A stretch of DNA of 64,000 nucleotides from an uncultured Sutterella sp. (GCA_902463725.1 CABQGK010000004.1:62001-126000), one strand, 5' to 3'. Shown: positions 1 to 8,448, counted from the stretch's first letter. Notes: generated by a model from the sequence alone, not told the origin. Program-made: numbers and translations.

Positions 1-110
1 TTGAGCACACCTCGGTGATGCTAAGTCTTGCAGTGGTCATTGCGGCCACGGCGGCGAGTGTTGCTGCCGCGCTTCTTTTACTCTCTCGCGGCTGGCGCAT
101 TCGCGCCTAG
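1..110 (+). CDS. C-terminal end of a membrane protein (partial)
   Basis: The frame beginning at base 3 is open from the window edge to a TAG at 108-110 and gives 35 residues. About 22 are a continuous hydrophobic stretch rich in Ala, Val and Leu, followed by a short basic tail (SRGWRIRA). This is what the last transmembrane helix of a transporter, for example an MFS carrier, looks like, but the family cannot be told from this piece. The next gene starts about 160 bases downstream with its own ribosome-binding site. Confidence 0.45.
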   Translation, partial: EHTSVMLSLAVVIAATAASVAAALLLLSRGWRIRA

Positions 111-269
111 TGCTCTTGCTGCGCAAGACCTAGTAGAAGCACGGATTGCAAGTAGTAGCCTTCGTAGGCGACAATAAACCGATTGTGCGTCTTCGCGGAC
201 CAGATTGCTTGCGCAGCGCTGAGGCGCCTCACTTTCACCCCGTCCTTTCTCACCACTAGGAGCCCAACC

Positions 270-1715
270 ATGTCAGCTGAGTATGATGAGTATGTCTCGC
301 AATACGGCTACCCGTTTGATGAAAATGCCTTTACGGCGGAGCAAGTTTCTTACTTTCTTGTGATACACGAGGAAGAAATAACGCTTGCCGATGCGATTGA
401 GCGGCTTTCGACGGATCGACGCCTCGATGTGCTCAATATCGAAAAGACGGAGGATTTCGTGAAATTTGCCGTCGAGTATCAGGGGCGTATTTGGCGAGGA
501 GCCCTCCATATTGATGAAACCGACTACGACCCATTCAACAGCAACATGCGTCAGGAAGGCTTCATGGAAGGGGAGCTGATGCAATGTCGCTCGCGCTCGC
601 GTCAGCGCTTGACGGTGACGCTCGAATTCACGCCGCGGATTCTTGCCTCGCTCAAATTGCAATTCTTGCTCAGTGAGATCTTCGCGCCCAAGATGTTGCT
701 CTTGGTTGATACCAATGCGTACTGTATCTACCATGCGCGAGCCTGTCACTTCTTTGCGAACCTCAAAGCGGAGTTGCCGATTGAGGTGCTCTACGGTTTC
801 CATGGTGTGGCGGCAGAAGAGGGCGAGCAAGTGTGGATTCACACGCATGGGCTTTATCGAGCGGGGCTTCCGGATATCGAAATTATTGGGCTCAATCGGG
901 AGCTCATCAATGAGCGCATGCAACTCGTTGCGAGCTATGTGCGCTCCATGGTGGATGATCGTCTCGCCGAAGGCGCTGAATGGCCTGAACCCACGGTGGA
1001 TTTTGATGATTTTCCTGCTGACAAAACAGAAGACATTCTCTCGATGATTGGCTTTGAAGCCGTGGGTGCCTCGTTCAATGAACGCGAGGGGCTTGGGTTG
1101 ACGACACTGCCTTGGCAGGCAGTGGTTGAAGTCGAAGAAGGCGATGGCACGCTCACCATCGGTGGACTTGATTCCCGCGAGGATGGAGAACACACAAATC
1201 CCTCTGGCGCGCTTGTTGGCGTCTTCCTAAACGGAGAGGAAGATGAGCGTGACGAGGATTCAACTGAGGCTGAGTACGAGCTACGCTCGCTTGACGAGTT
1301 CAATGATGAGTTGGCCAAACCCACGCTCATGATCTACTACTCGGATGAGGCGAGTGCAGCGATGCGTGAGCTCGCTGCTGAAAGTACGCCTTGGCTCGAG
1401 AAGGCGGTGAAGGTTCGTGAAGTGTTTGGCGAAGAGGCTCAGATCATCGTGAAGGCGGGGCTCGCACCCAATAAGTCGCTCGACAATAACCCGCCCGCGC
1501 TCGAGCATTGTTGGTTCAACCTCGAGTCGATCAACGGGGATACTTTCCGCGGCCGCCTCATGCATGACGTCTTTTACATTGAGGGTGCCAAAGAGGGCGA
1601 TGTGCTCGAGGTGCCGCTCTCACAGGTGAGCGACTGGAGCTTCCTTGGCGCGGGTCCAGGGCGCGCGTATCAACTTGACATGATGCTTGAAGCGATCCGA
1701 GCGAAATCGAGCTAG
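270..1715 (+). CDS. DUF4026/DUF2314 domain protein
   Basis: Predicted 481-residue acidic cytoplasmic protein with no signal peptide or membrane segment. The ATG at 270 is chosen over upstream starts because AGGAG lies at 257-261 and the acidic protein proper begins there. The last 80 residues (EHCWFNLESINGDTFRG..., ending in LSQVSDWSFLG) match my memory of DUF2314; the larger N-terminal part resembles DUF4026, which is usually joined to it. The region around residues 325-360 is very acidic and probably a linker. Function is unknown; such proteins occur singly in many bacteria. It is followed by a terminator and is monocistronic. Confidence 0.75.
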   Translation: MSAEYDEYVSQYGYPFDENAFTAEQVSYFLVIHEEEITLADAIERLSTDRRLDVLNIEKTEDFVKFAVEYQGRIWRGALHIDETDYDPFNSNMRQEGFMEGELMQCRSRSRQRLTVTLEFTPRILASLKLQFLLSEIFAPKMLLLVDTNAYCIYHARACHFFANLKAELPIEVLYGFHGVAAEEGEQVWIHTHGLYRAGLPDIEIIGLNRELINERMQLVASYVRSMVDDRLAEGAEWPEPTVDFDDFPADKTEDILSMIGFEAVGASFNEREGLGLTTLPWQAVVEVEEGDGTLTIGGLDSREDGEHTNPSGALVGVFLNGEEDERDEDSTEAEYELRSLDEFNDELAKPTLMIYYSDEASAAMRELAAESTPWLEKAVKVREVFGEEAQIIVKAGLAPNKSLDNNPPALEHCWFNLESINGDTFRGRLMHDVFYIEGAKEGDVLEVPLSQVSDWSFLGAGPGRAYQLDMMLEAIRAKSS

Positions 1716-1740
1716 TCGCCGCTGCTCAATAAGCTAAGCT

Positions 1741-1786
1741 AAAAGGCGCCGCAGTGTCTTTACCAAGAGACTTGCTGGCGCCTTTT
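1741..1786. terminator. Bidirectional terminator between convergent genes
   Basis: AAAAGGCGCC at 1741-1750 pairs with GGCGCCTTTT at 1777-1786, with a further inner stem (GTCTT/AAGAGAC region). The A-run on the left and T-run on the right let it serve the plus-strand DUF4026 gene and the minus-strand cytochrome. Confidence 0.8.
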
Positions 1787-1801
1787 CATTGTTGCCGAAA
1801 C

Positions 1802-2107
1802 TTAGTGCGGCTTTGCCGAATAGTCGAAATGGTGGCAATCGTTGCACATCAAGCGCGGCTCTCCTTGCCAAACATGACACGCATCGCACTGTACGTCAGC
1901 CATGTGAGATGCGTGAGGATTTGGTTTCAGTTTGGCGGTTTTCTCGGCTAGCGCCTGATAGCTACCATTTGCGTGGCAGCTGAGACATTGCGTCATGGCT
2001 GGCATTTCTTTGAGGCCGAGCGCTTGATGGCGCTCAGAGAGGGTTGCGGCAGACGCAACCCCAACCGTAAGCAATGAGCACGTGATCAACAGGAGTAATT
2101 TTTTCAT
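1802..2107 (-). CDS. Small periplasmic triheme cytochrome c
   Basis: 101-residue exported protein with a Sec signal peptide (MKKLLLLITCSLLTVGVASA) and three CxxCH haem sites: CLSCH, CDACH and CNDCH. The related proteins at 50039 and 55360 in this window carry four, so one haem site has been lost here. The ATG at 2107 follows GGAGCGC; an in-frame TTG further upstream is less likely. It starts 15 bases after the flavoprotein stop codon, so the two are one transcript. Such cytochromes pass electrons from a membrane quinol dehydrogenase (NapC/CymA type) to a separate flavoprotein subunit, together matching the single-chain flavocytochrome c of Shewanella. The partner role is inference from position. 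Confidence 0.85.
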   Translation of the reverse strand: MKKLLLLITCSLLTVGVASAATLSERHQALGLKEMPAMTQCLSCHANGSYQALAEKTAKLKPNPHASHMADVQCDACHVWQGEPRLMCNDCHHFDYSAKPH

Positions 2108-2122
2108 GATGCGCTCCAACGA

Positions 2123-3529
2123 TCAAAGCTGATGAATAAAGTTTGCGGCTCGCTGGCCGGCAATCGAACCAAAGACGATGTTGGCGGTTTGCGGGTTAAC
2201 ACCTCTAAGGCCCACTGCGGCACACTCACCGACGGCAAAAAGTCCCGGTATCACCTTCCCAGCTTGGGTGAGCACTTCGGTGTGTACATTGGTCTTCACG
2301 CCGCCAAACGTTCCTTGCATCATCGGCTCAATGCGTGCGGCATAATACGCGCCGCCAAAGCTCCAGCTCAGTGCCTTGCGACCGAAAGCCGCGTCCTTGC
2401 CGCTATCGACAGCGCTCTTGTAGGTTGAGAGCGTTTTCTCCAGCGCCTCAAGAGGCACGTTGATGAGTGAGGCGAGCGCTGGTAGAGAATCCGCTTTGAG
2501 AATGGAGCCATCGCGCACGAGCTCATGCAGTCTCGGCGTGGCGTTGACCACGGGCTCCCCAAAGAGTAGCCAGGCCTTGCGCTCGGGCGTTGCCCAAATT
2601 TTGAGAGATTGCGCATAGCCGCCCGCTTCGTTTAGGAAGCGCAACCCAGACTGATTCACGACAATGCCGCCTTGGCGCACAACGTCGACAAGGTTGTACT
2701 TGTTGCCATTTTTGGCCAGCATCACGAGCGGATTCGCTTTGAAAACCGTCATATCCGTGAGCGTAGCGCCAACCGCTTTTGCCATGCGCTGACCGTCACC
2801 ACGGTTGGTGGGCGTGCAATACAGTCGGGCTTTTTCCCAACCGCCGCCAATATACTGGCTAATCATGTCAGCGTTTGCTTCAAAGCCTCCTGTGGCGAGA
2901 ATCACGGCTCGGCTCGAAAAGTTTTCACTTCCTTGAGGTGTGCGAGCGCTGACGCCAGTCAAGTGCCCATCTGCCAGGAGGAGTTGCTCCACTCGATGCG
3001 CGGTCTTTAGCGTGACGCCGAGCGCGCGGGCCCGCTTTTCAAGCGCTGGAATCATGAGTTCTCCCAAGCGATGGCCTTCTTTGATGTTGAGAAAGAAAGG
3101 TTGCGCTTTCTTTTGTGACCATTCCACGCCGAGTGAAGCCAACCAATCGGCTGCGCCAATTGCACCGTCCGCAAGAATGCGAGCGGCTTCTGGATCGGCT
3201 TGCGTGTTTGTGGCAGCGGCTGTGCCGATATAGAGACGATAGAGGTCTTCAGGGGTGGTGGTGATTCCGAGACGTTGTTGAATAGGGTGACCGGCGCAAC
3301 CGAAAATACCGGTGGCTACACGTGAGGCGCCACCAATCCAATGGTTTGCTTCGAGCACAAGCACTCGCGCACCGCCCTCCGCTGCGCGGATGGCAGCAGT
3401 AAGGCCTGATGCGCCAGAGCCTACAACGATGACATCGAACTGTTGGCCGAGGGCCCAGGCAGGAAGGCTGGAGAGCGTGGTGCCAGCCAGCATTGCAGCG
3501 ATAAGTCGCCGTCTTGAGATTGAGGTCAT
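2123..3529 (-). CDS. Tat-exported FAD-dependent oxidoreductase, divergent fumarate-reductase family
   Basis: 468 residues. A twin-arginine signal (ISRRRLIAAMLAG) is followed by the FAD dinucleotide motif (VVGSGASGLTAAIRAAEGG) and the FAD_binding_2 fold, ending with GLFAVGECAA. The family reduces fumarate, urocanate, methacrylate and similar enoates in the periplasm. By eye, the positions of the fumarate reductase proton-donor Arg and the substrate-binding His and Arg are not conserved: the segment after RFLNEAGG has Tyr where Arg is expected, MMQGTFGG replaces the HH-x-MGG motif, and VNPQTAN replaces the NRLGG-like motif. It is therefore probably not a fumarate reductase; an enone reductase or dehydrogenase using a tyrosine is possible. 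It is transcribed with the triheme cytochrome and lies behind a MerR-type promoter. Confidence 0.8.
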   Translation of the reverse strand: MTSISRRRLIAAMLAGTTLSSLPAWALGQQFDVIVVGSGASGLTAAIRAAEGGARVLVLEANHWIGGASRVATGIFGCAGHPIQQRLGITTTPEDLYRLYIGTAAATNTQADPEAARILADGAIGAADWLASLGVEWSQKKAQPFFLNIKEGHRLGELMIPALEKRARALGVTLKTAHRVEQLLLADGHLTGVSARTPQGSENFSSRAVILATGGFEANADMISQYIGGGWEKARLYCTPTNRGDGQRMAKAVGATLTDMTVFKANPLVMLAKNGNKYNLVDVVRQGGIVVNQSGLRFLNEAGGYAQSLKIWATPERKAWLLFGEPVVNATPRLHELVRDGSILKADSLPALASLINVPLEALEKTLSTYKSAVDSGKDAAFGRKALSWSFGGAYYAARIEPMMQGTFGGVKTNVHTEVLTQAGKVIPGLFAVGECAAVGLRGVNPQTANIVFGSIAGQRAANFIHQL

Positions 3530-3627
3530 GCTTTGTTCTCCGTAGGATCAGCACTCGAGGTGTCAAGAGGATCTCAACTCAGAGTGGGTTGAGCGCTTGG
3601 TTTTGTAAGTACCTCGACTGCCACATC

Positions 3628-3658
3628 ACTCTAAACCGGTGGGTAACCCACGGGTCAA
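3628..3658 (-). promoter_or_regulatory. MerR-type promoter with operator dyad in a 19-bp spacer
   Basis: Reading the minus strand, a -35 TTGACC (3653-3658) and a -10 TAGAGT (3628-3633) are separated by 19 bases rather than 17. The spacer carries a near-perfect dyad, ACCcGTGGGT-T-ACCCACcGGT (3635-3655, 9 of 10 positions symmetric). An overlong spacer occupied by a dyad is the hallmark of promoters activated by MerR-family proteins through DNA untwisting. It fires toward the flavoprotein at 2123-3529 and lies just downstream of the MerR gene. Confidence 0.8.
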
Positions 3659-3687
3659 GCACTGCTTTACGGCGAAAAAACGGCGCC

Positions 3688-4494
3688 TCAATTGCCTACG
3701 CGCACGCGAATGAGTAAGTAAAAAAGCGGCCCCTCTGGTGTGTTTTCTATGGTGAGAATGCGCCCAGAGGTGTTGTTGAGAAAGTGAAGCCCGTGCGCAC
3801 GCGCGTAGTCAAAGAGCGGATCGAGCTCTTTGGGAGTGAGGCGCTGCGGAGAGAAGCTTTTGAGATAGAGAATGAGGCAACGCCCGCCCGGGATGCTTTC
3901 CACGGGAGCGGAGAGATCGAGCTTGATGCGCTTTTGTTGGGCGTCGGTGATGCCAACACCAAACTCCACGTTGTAAGGCTCAGTGCGATGCGTATCGTTG
4001 AGCTCTTCGAGCGGAATTTTGAGCGAAAGATGAATGTAAGGTAAGTTGGCAAGCCAAGCACCCACTCGCGCCATCTCCGCCGCGTGGGAGCGCGTGCCGC
4101 CCGCGGTGTAAAGCGAATGGATGGCATCGCGCTCAACATCTTCGACTACTCCCTCACAACGTGTTGCTTTCGCCACAAAACGTTTAACTTCCTCGAGCCG
4201 CGTTTTTCTCGCAATGAGCGCTTCGATCGTCTGCTCGAGCGCTTCAGTGCGAGCTTCGAGCATGGCTAATTGCCGATCGTAAGGTGCGCCGTGAAAAGCT
4301 TGAATTTCTGGCAGCGACAAATCGAGGCTTCGTAGCGCCTTGGTATGTCCCGTCAGGAGCATGTCGGCGATACTGTAGTGGCGGTAATGGTTCCAAGGAT
4401 CTGTGCGTGGCAGAAGAATACCGAGCTCGGTGTAGTGCTTGATACTGTCTGCTTTGAGGCCGAGTAGTCGTGCAAGTTGGGTGACCGTAAACAT
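3688..4494 (-). CDS. MerR-family transcriptional activator with GyrI-like effector domain
   Basis: 268 residues. An N-terminal MerR helix-turn-helix (MFTVTQLARLLGLKADSIKHYTELGIL, then a wing containing HYRHYS) is followed by a long helix (about 75-105) for dimerisation and a C-terminal domain of about 150 residues that resembles GyrI/AraC effector-binding folds, so the ligand is probably a small organic molecule rather than a metal; no metal-binding Cys cluster is seen. The ATG at 4494 places the HTH at the start, as usual for MerR proteins. It is on the same strand as, and 158 bases upstream of, the flavoprotein, with the cognate promoter in between. Its likely job is to induce that operon when the substrate is present. 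Confidence 0.85.
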   Translation of the reverse strand: MFTVTQLARLLGLKADSIKHYTELGILLPRTDPWNHYRHYSIADMLLTGHTKALRSLDLSLPEIQAFHGAPYDRQLAMLEARTEALEQTIEALIARKTRLEEVKRFVAKATRCEGVVEDVERDAIHSLYTAGGTRSHAAEMARVGAWLANLPYIHLSLKIPLEELNDTHRTEPYNVEFGVGITDAQQKRIKLDLSAPVESIPGGRCLILYLKSFSPQRLTPKELDPLFDYARAHGLHFLNNTSGRILTIENTPEGPLFYLLIRVRVGN

Positions 4495-4552
4495 AGGGGC
4501 GATGACAAAGAGTGAGCAACGGATACGGTAACACAAGGTGCGGGGCGCTGTG

Positions 4553-4588
4553 CGCCAAAAAGAGAGGGAGCACCAAAGTGCTCCCCCT
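4553..4588 (-). terminator. Terminator upstream of the merR gene, serving the DUF438 gene
   Basis: On the minus strand GGGAGCAC and GTGCTCCC pair around a short TTTG loop and are followed by TCTCTTTTTGG. It lies after the DUF438 gene, whose stop codon is at 4644. Confidence 0.75.
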
Positions 4589-4643
4589 TGTTGTAGGCGG
4601 CCAGCTATGCGGTAAACGCCAGAGTGGCTTTACGTCGCGCTCT

Positions 4644-6329
4644 CTATTCGGTCACGGGGCCCGCTGCGGCGGCACGGCGCACCACATCAAAGAGCGCCTC
4701 AAGCTCAATTCCGCCATGCTCGCTCATGAGACCGAGCGTGGCACGCGGGATCATCACGTCACCAAGCGGCGTGCGTAGCGCCTTGAAGGTGGGCACTTCG
4801 TCACCGAGCCGCTCCCGCAGCCAGGGCGCGAGCGCAATCAGATCCGCTAACTTCGTTTCGGCCGTGAGCGCTGGGAGCGCGACAGCTGGTGCGCTTTCTT
4901 TGGCGCTTGCCTCGAGCGGCGCGTCAAACTGTTTAGCATTTTCCTGACGGCGCGAGAGCCCACCGCGTTTACCGACGGGGACGTCTTCGCCGGGTTCAGC
5001 GATGCCGTGCAGATAGACGGGCTCGGTCGTTTCTTCACTCCAGGTGAGCAGCGTGCGGCTATCTTTGAGCGAGCGAATACGCGTGCAGTCCTGCATCACC
5101 TCCATTACGCCACGGAAGTTGCCCGCTTCATCGCGAATCGCCACAAAGAGGATGTAGATGAATTTGCCGGGCTTATTGATCCAGAAATCCACCTTGTCTT
5201 CTTCGCCGCTACGGAACTTTTTGACGATTTCCTTGACGAAGTGCACACTCGTGGCAGGGTGGCAGTTTTCCACTTTGCGCCCGATCACATTGCGACTACG
5301 CGGGAAGATACGGTGCTTGGTGTCGGTGTAAAAGCGCACCAACTCCTCTTCGTCCACAAAGGAGATGTCGATAGGGAGGTGCTGGAAGATGAGGTTCACT
5401 TGCTCAAGCGAGAGACGCCCCGTCTTGACGTCGAGCATCGTTTCGGGCGTGGCTTCTGCGCCGCCCGCTTTGAGGCCGTACTTTTGCATGAGCGCGGCCA
5501 AGTCCGCCGCAAAGGCCGCCATATCCCCAGTGGGGGCAGCTGCGGCAGTGGGGGTGCTCGCTGCGGGGGACTGCTCAGCTTGGGGGAGTGTGCCCGCGCC
5601 CCAGGCATAGCCGATCTCCGCATCGCCCAACTTCATATGTTCAAAGGCCGCAGGCGGAATGAGTGCGAGTGATGTCGGCAAGAGCACCGTTTCCTCTTTA
5701 GCAATCAAGTCGAGCGAGCTCTCGATGATGTTTTTCTGCTTAGCGATGAACGCGTCGTCCGTCTCGGGCGTTTCACGCTCAAGTAGCGAGCGGGCATCAC
5801 GAATTTCATCGCGGATGTAATCGTCAAAGAGCCACATATGTGTGGAGGGACGATTGAAGCCACGGCGTTCAAGCTCGGCGTAAAGCTGATTGTGCTTGCG
5901 TGCAAAGTGAATCTTTAGCTCCGCGAGCCGATCGTAGAGCGCGTACCACTGATTACGAATTACTGGGTACTGCACCAGGTCTTCGATTTCTTTGATGAGC
6001 CCCTTCCAAGCGTCAAGCTCTCGGTAGTAGGCGGCGACGGGATGATCAAAGGCGAGGTCGGTGGGGCGGGAGCGATCAAGATAGGGGGCGAAAACAGCAA
6101 TCATTTCGCCCAACGGGATTTTGCGGCAATCTTCCGCTGCCCCCTCTTGTGCGGGGTCTTGCTGCTCGAGCAAGGCGATTTCCCAAGGACGCACGGGGGC
6201 GAGCTGCTTCATCTCCGCTCGTGCTGCCTCAAGCGAGAGCTCACCAGCGTCGTAGCGACGGCTGATGGAGGCGAGCCGCGCGAAGCGTTCAGGATCGGGA
6301 TGGGCGGGAGAATGGACGGTCTGGGACAT
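4644..6329 (-). CDS. DUF438/hemerythrin/PAS domain protein
   Basis: 561-residue cytoplasmic protein. Order of domains by eye: DUF438 (about 15-100), a hemerythrin-like helical bundle (about 105-240, His-rich helices with HFARKHNQLY, THMWLFDDYI and KEETVLLPTSL), an Ala/Pro-rich linker (about 255-275), a PAS domain with a VNLIFQHLPIDISFVDEEE start (about 315-430, ending in the VMQDCTRI segment), then a DUF1858-like tail (about 490-560). This architecture is known in anaerobes, often beside hemerythrin proteins for NO or O2, but its role is undefined. The ATG at 6329 follows AGAGGA. It sits 109 bases downstream of ric on the same strand, which supports a nitrosative or oxidative stress role. Confidence 0.85.
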   Translation of the reverse strand: MSQTVHSPAHPDPERFARLASISRRYDAGELSLEAARAEMKQLAPVRPWEIALLEQQDPAQEGAAEDCRKIPLGEMIAVFAPYLDRSRPTDLAFDHPVAAYYRELDAWKGLIKEIEDLVQYPVIRNQWYALYDRLAELKIHFARKHNQLYAELERRGFNRPSTHMWLFDDYIRDEIRDARSLLERETPETDDAFIAKQKNIIESSLDLIAKEETVLLPTSLALIPPAAFEHMKLGDAEIGYAWGAGTLPQAEQSPAASTPTAAAAPTGDMAAFAADLAALMQKYGLKAGGAEATPETMLDVKTGRLSLEQVNLIFQHLPIDISFVDEEELVRFYTDTKHRIFPRSRNVIGRKVENCHPATSVHFVKEIVKKFRSGEEDKVDFWINKPGKFIYILFVAIRDEAGNFRGVMEVMQDCTRIRSLKDSRTLLTWSEETTEPVYLHGIAEPGEDVPVGKRGGLSRRQENAKQFDAPLEASAKESAPAVALPALTAETKLADLIALAPWLRERLGDEVPTFKALRTPLGDVMIPRATLGLMSEHGGIELEALFDVVRRAAAAGPVTE

Positions 6330-6438
6330 AGAAAATCCTCTGAGCTAGGTAAGGTGAGTCTGACATGCGCAAGCGCGGCGCATGCGGGCAGGGACGGCGC
6401 GTGCGCCCTGCCCAAAGATGGGTGCGAGGAGAAGGGTC

Positions 6439-7176
6439 TCAGTGCACGGTCTTACGTTCTAGCTCAATTGCGCGCGGGAAAATGAGATTGTTTTCAATGT
6501 GGATGTGCTCATGCAAGGCATCCTTGAATGCCTTGAGTTGCGTCATCAGCAGCCGATACGACCCACAGGCGTCCTCGGGGGTGGTGTAGCCGTGGGTGAG
6601 CGCCTCGATACGAGCGTGGCGTTCCCCTTCGCCTTCGTGCTCATGCTCCATCACACGGATCGGGGAAGCGACGCGACCGTCAGCGCAGTGAAAGCGCGGG
6701 GCGGTGCCGCCAGAGAGATCCGCTTCGCAGAGGCGATAGATGTAGGGGAAGAGAATATTTTCCTCTTTCATGAGGTGCTCAGAGAGCGCTGCAAAGGACT
6801 GCGAGAAGAGTTCGGCAACTTCGTAGAGCTCAGGGTGACGTTCGCCATGGGCGGCTTTGACCTTATCGAGCAGACGCAGAATGGCGGGGCCATCAACGGG
6901 GATTTGCCGATGATGGGTCTTGAGAACATAGTCACAAAGCAGGTCGGTGGGCCAGCGTTGAAAGTCGGGCGTGCCCGCGATGGCGCCCTCGCCCGCTTCT
7001 TCGAGCGCAGCAGCGACTTTTTCGGGTTCATGCCCAGCCAAGGCACAGGCGACGGCAAAGGCCGTTTTCCCGTGGCAGCAGAAGTCGACATTAAAACGGT
7101 CGAGAACGGCTGCGGCGGTGGGGTTGCTGGCGGCAATTTCGCCAACACTAAGATGATCGTAACGCGTAGAGCTCAT
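6439..7176 (-). CDS. ric: Iron-sulfur cluster repair di-iron protein Ric (YtfE/ScdA)
   Basis: 245 residues, the usual size. An N-terminal ScdA_N/DUF542 domain (about 5-60) includes the FNVDFCCHGK motif; a hemerythrin-like domain follows with di-iron ligands in THHRQIP, SEHLMKEENILFPYI, VMEHEHEGEGE and ALHEHIHIENNLIFPR. The family repairs Fe-S clusters damaged by NO or peroxide and may release NO-bound iron. The ATG at 7176 follows TGGAG; the open frame reaches to 7392 but lacks family similarity there. A plausible -10 (TATATT) lies about 30 bases upstream of the gene on this strand. The downstream partner is the DUF438 protein. Regulation by an NO sensor is expected but I could not assign an operator. 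Confidence 0.92.
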   Translation of the reverse strand: MSSTRYDHLSVGEIAASNPTAAAVLDRFNVDFCCHGKTAFAVACALAGHEPEKVAAALEEAGEGAIAGTPDFQRWPTDLLCDYVLKTHHRQIPVDGPAILRLLDKVKAAHGERHPELYEVAELFSQSFAALSEHLMKEENILFPYIYRLCEADLSGGTAPRFHCADGRVASPIRVMEHEHEGEGERHARIEALTHGYTTPEDACGSYRLLMTQLKAFKDALHEHIHIENNLIFPRAIELERKTVH

Positions 7177-7555
7177 GGTTGACTCCAAAACTAAAAGCTG
7201 TACGGAGAATATATGATTTGCTGATCCTAACATCCTTGACTTCACAAGAAAAGAGTGCAGAGTGGATGCGTGCTTGGCGCAGAAGAGATAATCCGAAGTA
7301 TGTAGTTGCGCGTCATACGCTTTTTTCGGAAAATAGGATGTTTTTGCTAGTTTGCGCCTTCGTGGCGTTTCTCTCTCAAAATGGATACACACAAAGTTCA
7401 GGAAGCGTCATCGAAAAGGAGTAGAAAGAGCACAGGTATTGTGGCTTATTGGCAGGAGTACTCCCAACCTATACAATAGCCTTAGATAGTCTCATCGGCC
7501 GTGTTAACGCCGAGTGAGGTGCGTTAGTCTCGGTTTTACAAGAACAGATTGGATT

Positions 7556-8224
7556 ATGCAGAAGATTCGTATTTTGCTCGTCGACGATCACGAGCTCTTC
7601 CGTAGCGGGATCAAAGCCCTTCTTCAACGTCAGAGCGACTTCGAAGTCGTGGGTGAAGCGGGTGATGGTCTTGAGGGTGTTAAGCTCGTCGAGCACGTGC
7701 CTGCAGACGTCCTGCTTCTGGACGTGGATCTGCCGAGCATGAAGGGCTATGAGGTCCTCGCTCAGATCCATGACACGCATCCGGGACTGGCGGTGTTGAT
7801 GCTCACGGTGAGCGAAGACTATGAAACGCTTGGCGAGTGCTTGCGTATGGGCGCTCGTGGCTACCTCAATAAGAACATCGATCAGGACTACTTGTTGCGC
7901 TCGATTCGTGCCGTCTACACGGGGGAGAGTGTTGTTTCCCCGCAGATGATGACGAAGTTTGTGACGCGTTTTGCCGCGCAAGAAGAGCGTGCTCCGATGA
8001 TGTACAGCGACCCCTCGTCGCTGACGCGCCGTGAACGTGAAACGCTCGCGTGGCTCTCGCGCGGCGTCTCCAATAAGGAGATCGCCCGTGCATTGGGTCT
8101 AGCGGAGAGCACTGTTAAGGTTCATGTGCAGAGCATTCTGCGTAAGCTCGGCGTCACGAGTCGTGTTCAGGCGGCGGTCTACGCGATTGAGCACGGTCTG
8201 GATAAGCTCGACAAGTCGCACTAA
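7556..8224 (+). CDS. NarL/FixJ-family response regulator
   Basis: 222 residues: receiver domain (about 4-120) with acidic pocket D10-D11, phosphoacceptor D56 in LLLDVDLPSMKG, Thr in MLTVSED and Lys in YLNKNI; then a LuxR-type helix-turn-helix (about 150-215, LTRRERETLAWLSRGVSNKEIARALGL...). The start at 7556 gives the canonical IRILLVDDHELFR opening. It is divergent from ric, with about 380 bases between them, and no sensor kinase is adjacent, so its signal is unknown. In relatives of this subfamily nitrate or nitrite is common, and napAB lies in this window, but the connection is only inference. Confidence 0.85.
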   Translation: MQKIRILLVDDHELFRSGIKALLQRQSDFEVVGEAGDGLEGVKLVEHVPADVLLLDVDLPSMKGYEVLAQIHDTHPGLAVLMLTVSEDYETLGECLRMGARGYLNKNIDQDYLLRSIRAVYTGESVVSPQMMTKFVTRFAAQEERAPMMYSDPSSLTRRERETLAWLSRGVSNKEIARALGLAESTVKVHVQSILRKLGVTSRVQAAVYAIEHGLDKLDKSH

Positions 8225-8284
8225 GGCTAGATGCGCCGCGCCAAGATGAGAGGTGGGCGGCTTGGTCGATGACTCAATAATTAG

Positions 8285-8313
8285 AGGCGTTAGCGTGGCT
8301 AGCGCCTTTTTTT
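8285..8313 (+). terminator. Terminator after the NarL-type regulator
   Basis: AGGCGTTAGC and GCTAGCGCCT pair around GTG (one wobble) and are followed by seven Ts. Confidence 0.8.
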
Positions 8314-8381
8314 AGCTTGGGGCGGCATCGCGAATCATTGCTGCGAGCGTGACTGAAACGTACGCTGGAGTGCACGTTCAC

Positions 8382-8448
8382 ACATCTATAGCGTGGGTAA
8401 GATGAAAATTTTGAGGGGTCGCAAACACACTCTCGACGCGGGTTTGCG
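8382..8448. repeat. 67-nt intergenic repeat, copy 1
   Basis: Begins ACATCTATA and GGTAAGA-x-GAAAATTT and ends GCGGGTTTGCG. The closing 11-mer lies 56 bases after the opening A, exactly as in copy 2 at 8530. The inner bases differ, yet CGCAAAC (8420-8426) can pair with GTTTGCG (8442-8448), so a hairpin is kept. Strand is not decided: on the minus strand the hairpin comes first and the AAAATTTTC stretch follows, which resembles a weak terminator. Confidence 0.6.

Noticed and set aside
273..1193. Long minus-strand open frame inside the DUF4026 gene
   Set aside because: It mirrors the real plus-strand gene, has no ribosome site and codes for an improbable Arg/His-rich protein.
5007..5672. Plus-strand open frame opposite the DUF438 gene
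   Set aside because: The minus strand has a clear domain protein; the opposite frame shows no family features.
7177..7260. FNR/Dnr-like site upstream of ric (CTTG-N6-CAAG)
   Set aside because: The half-site spacing is wrong for an FNR-type box (should be TTGAT-N4-ATCAA), so I do not annotate it.
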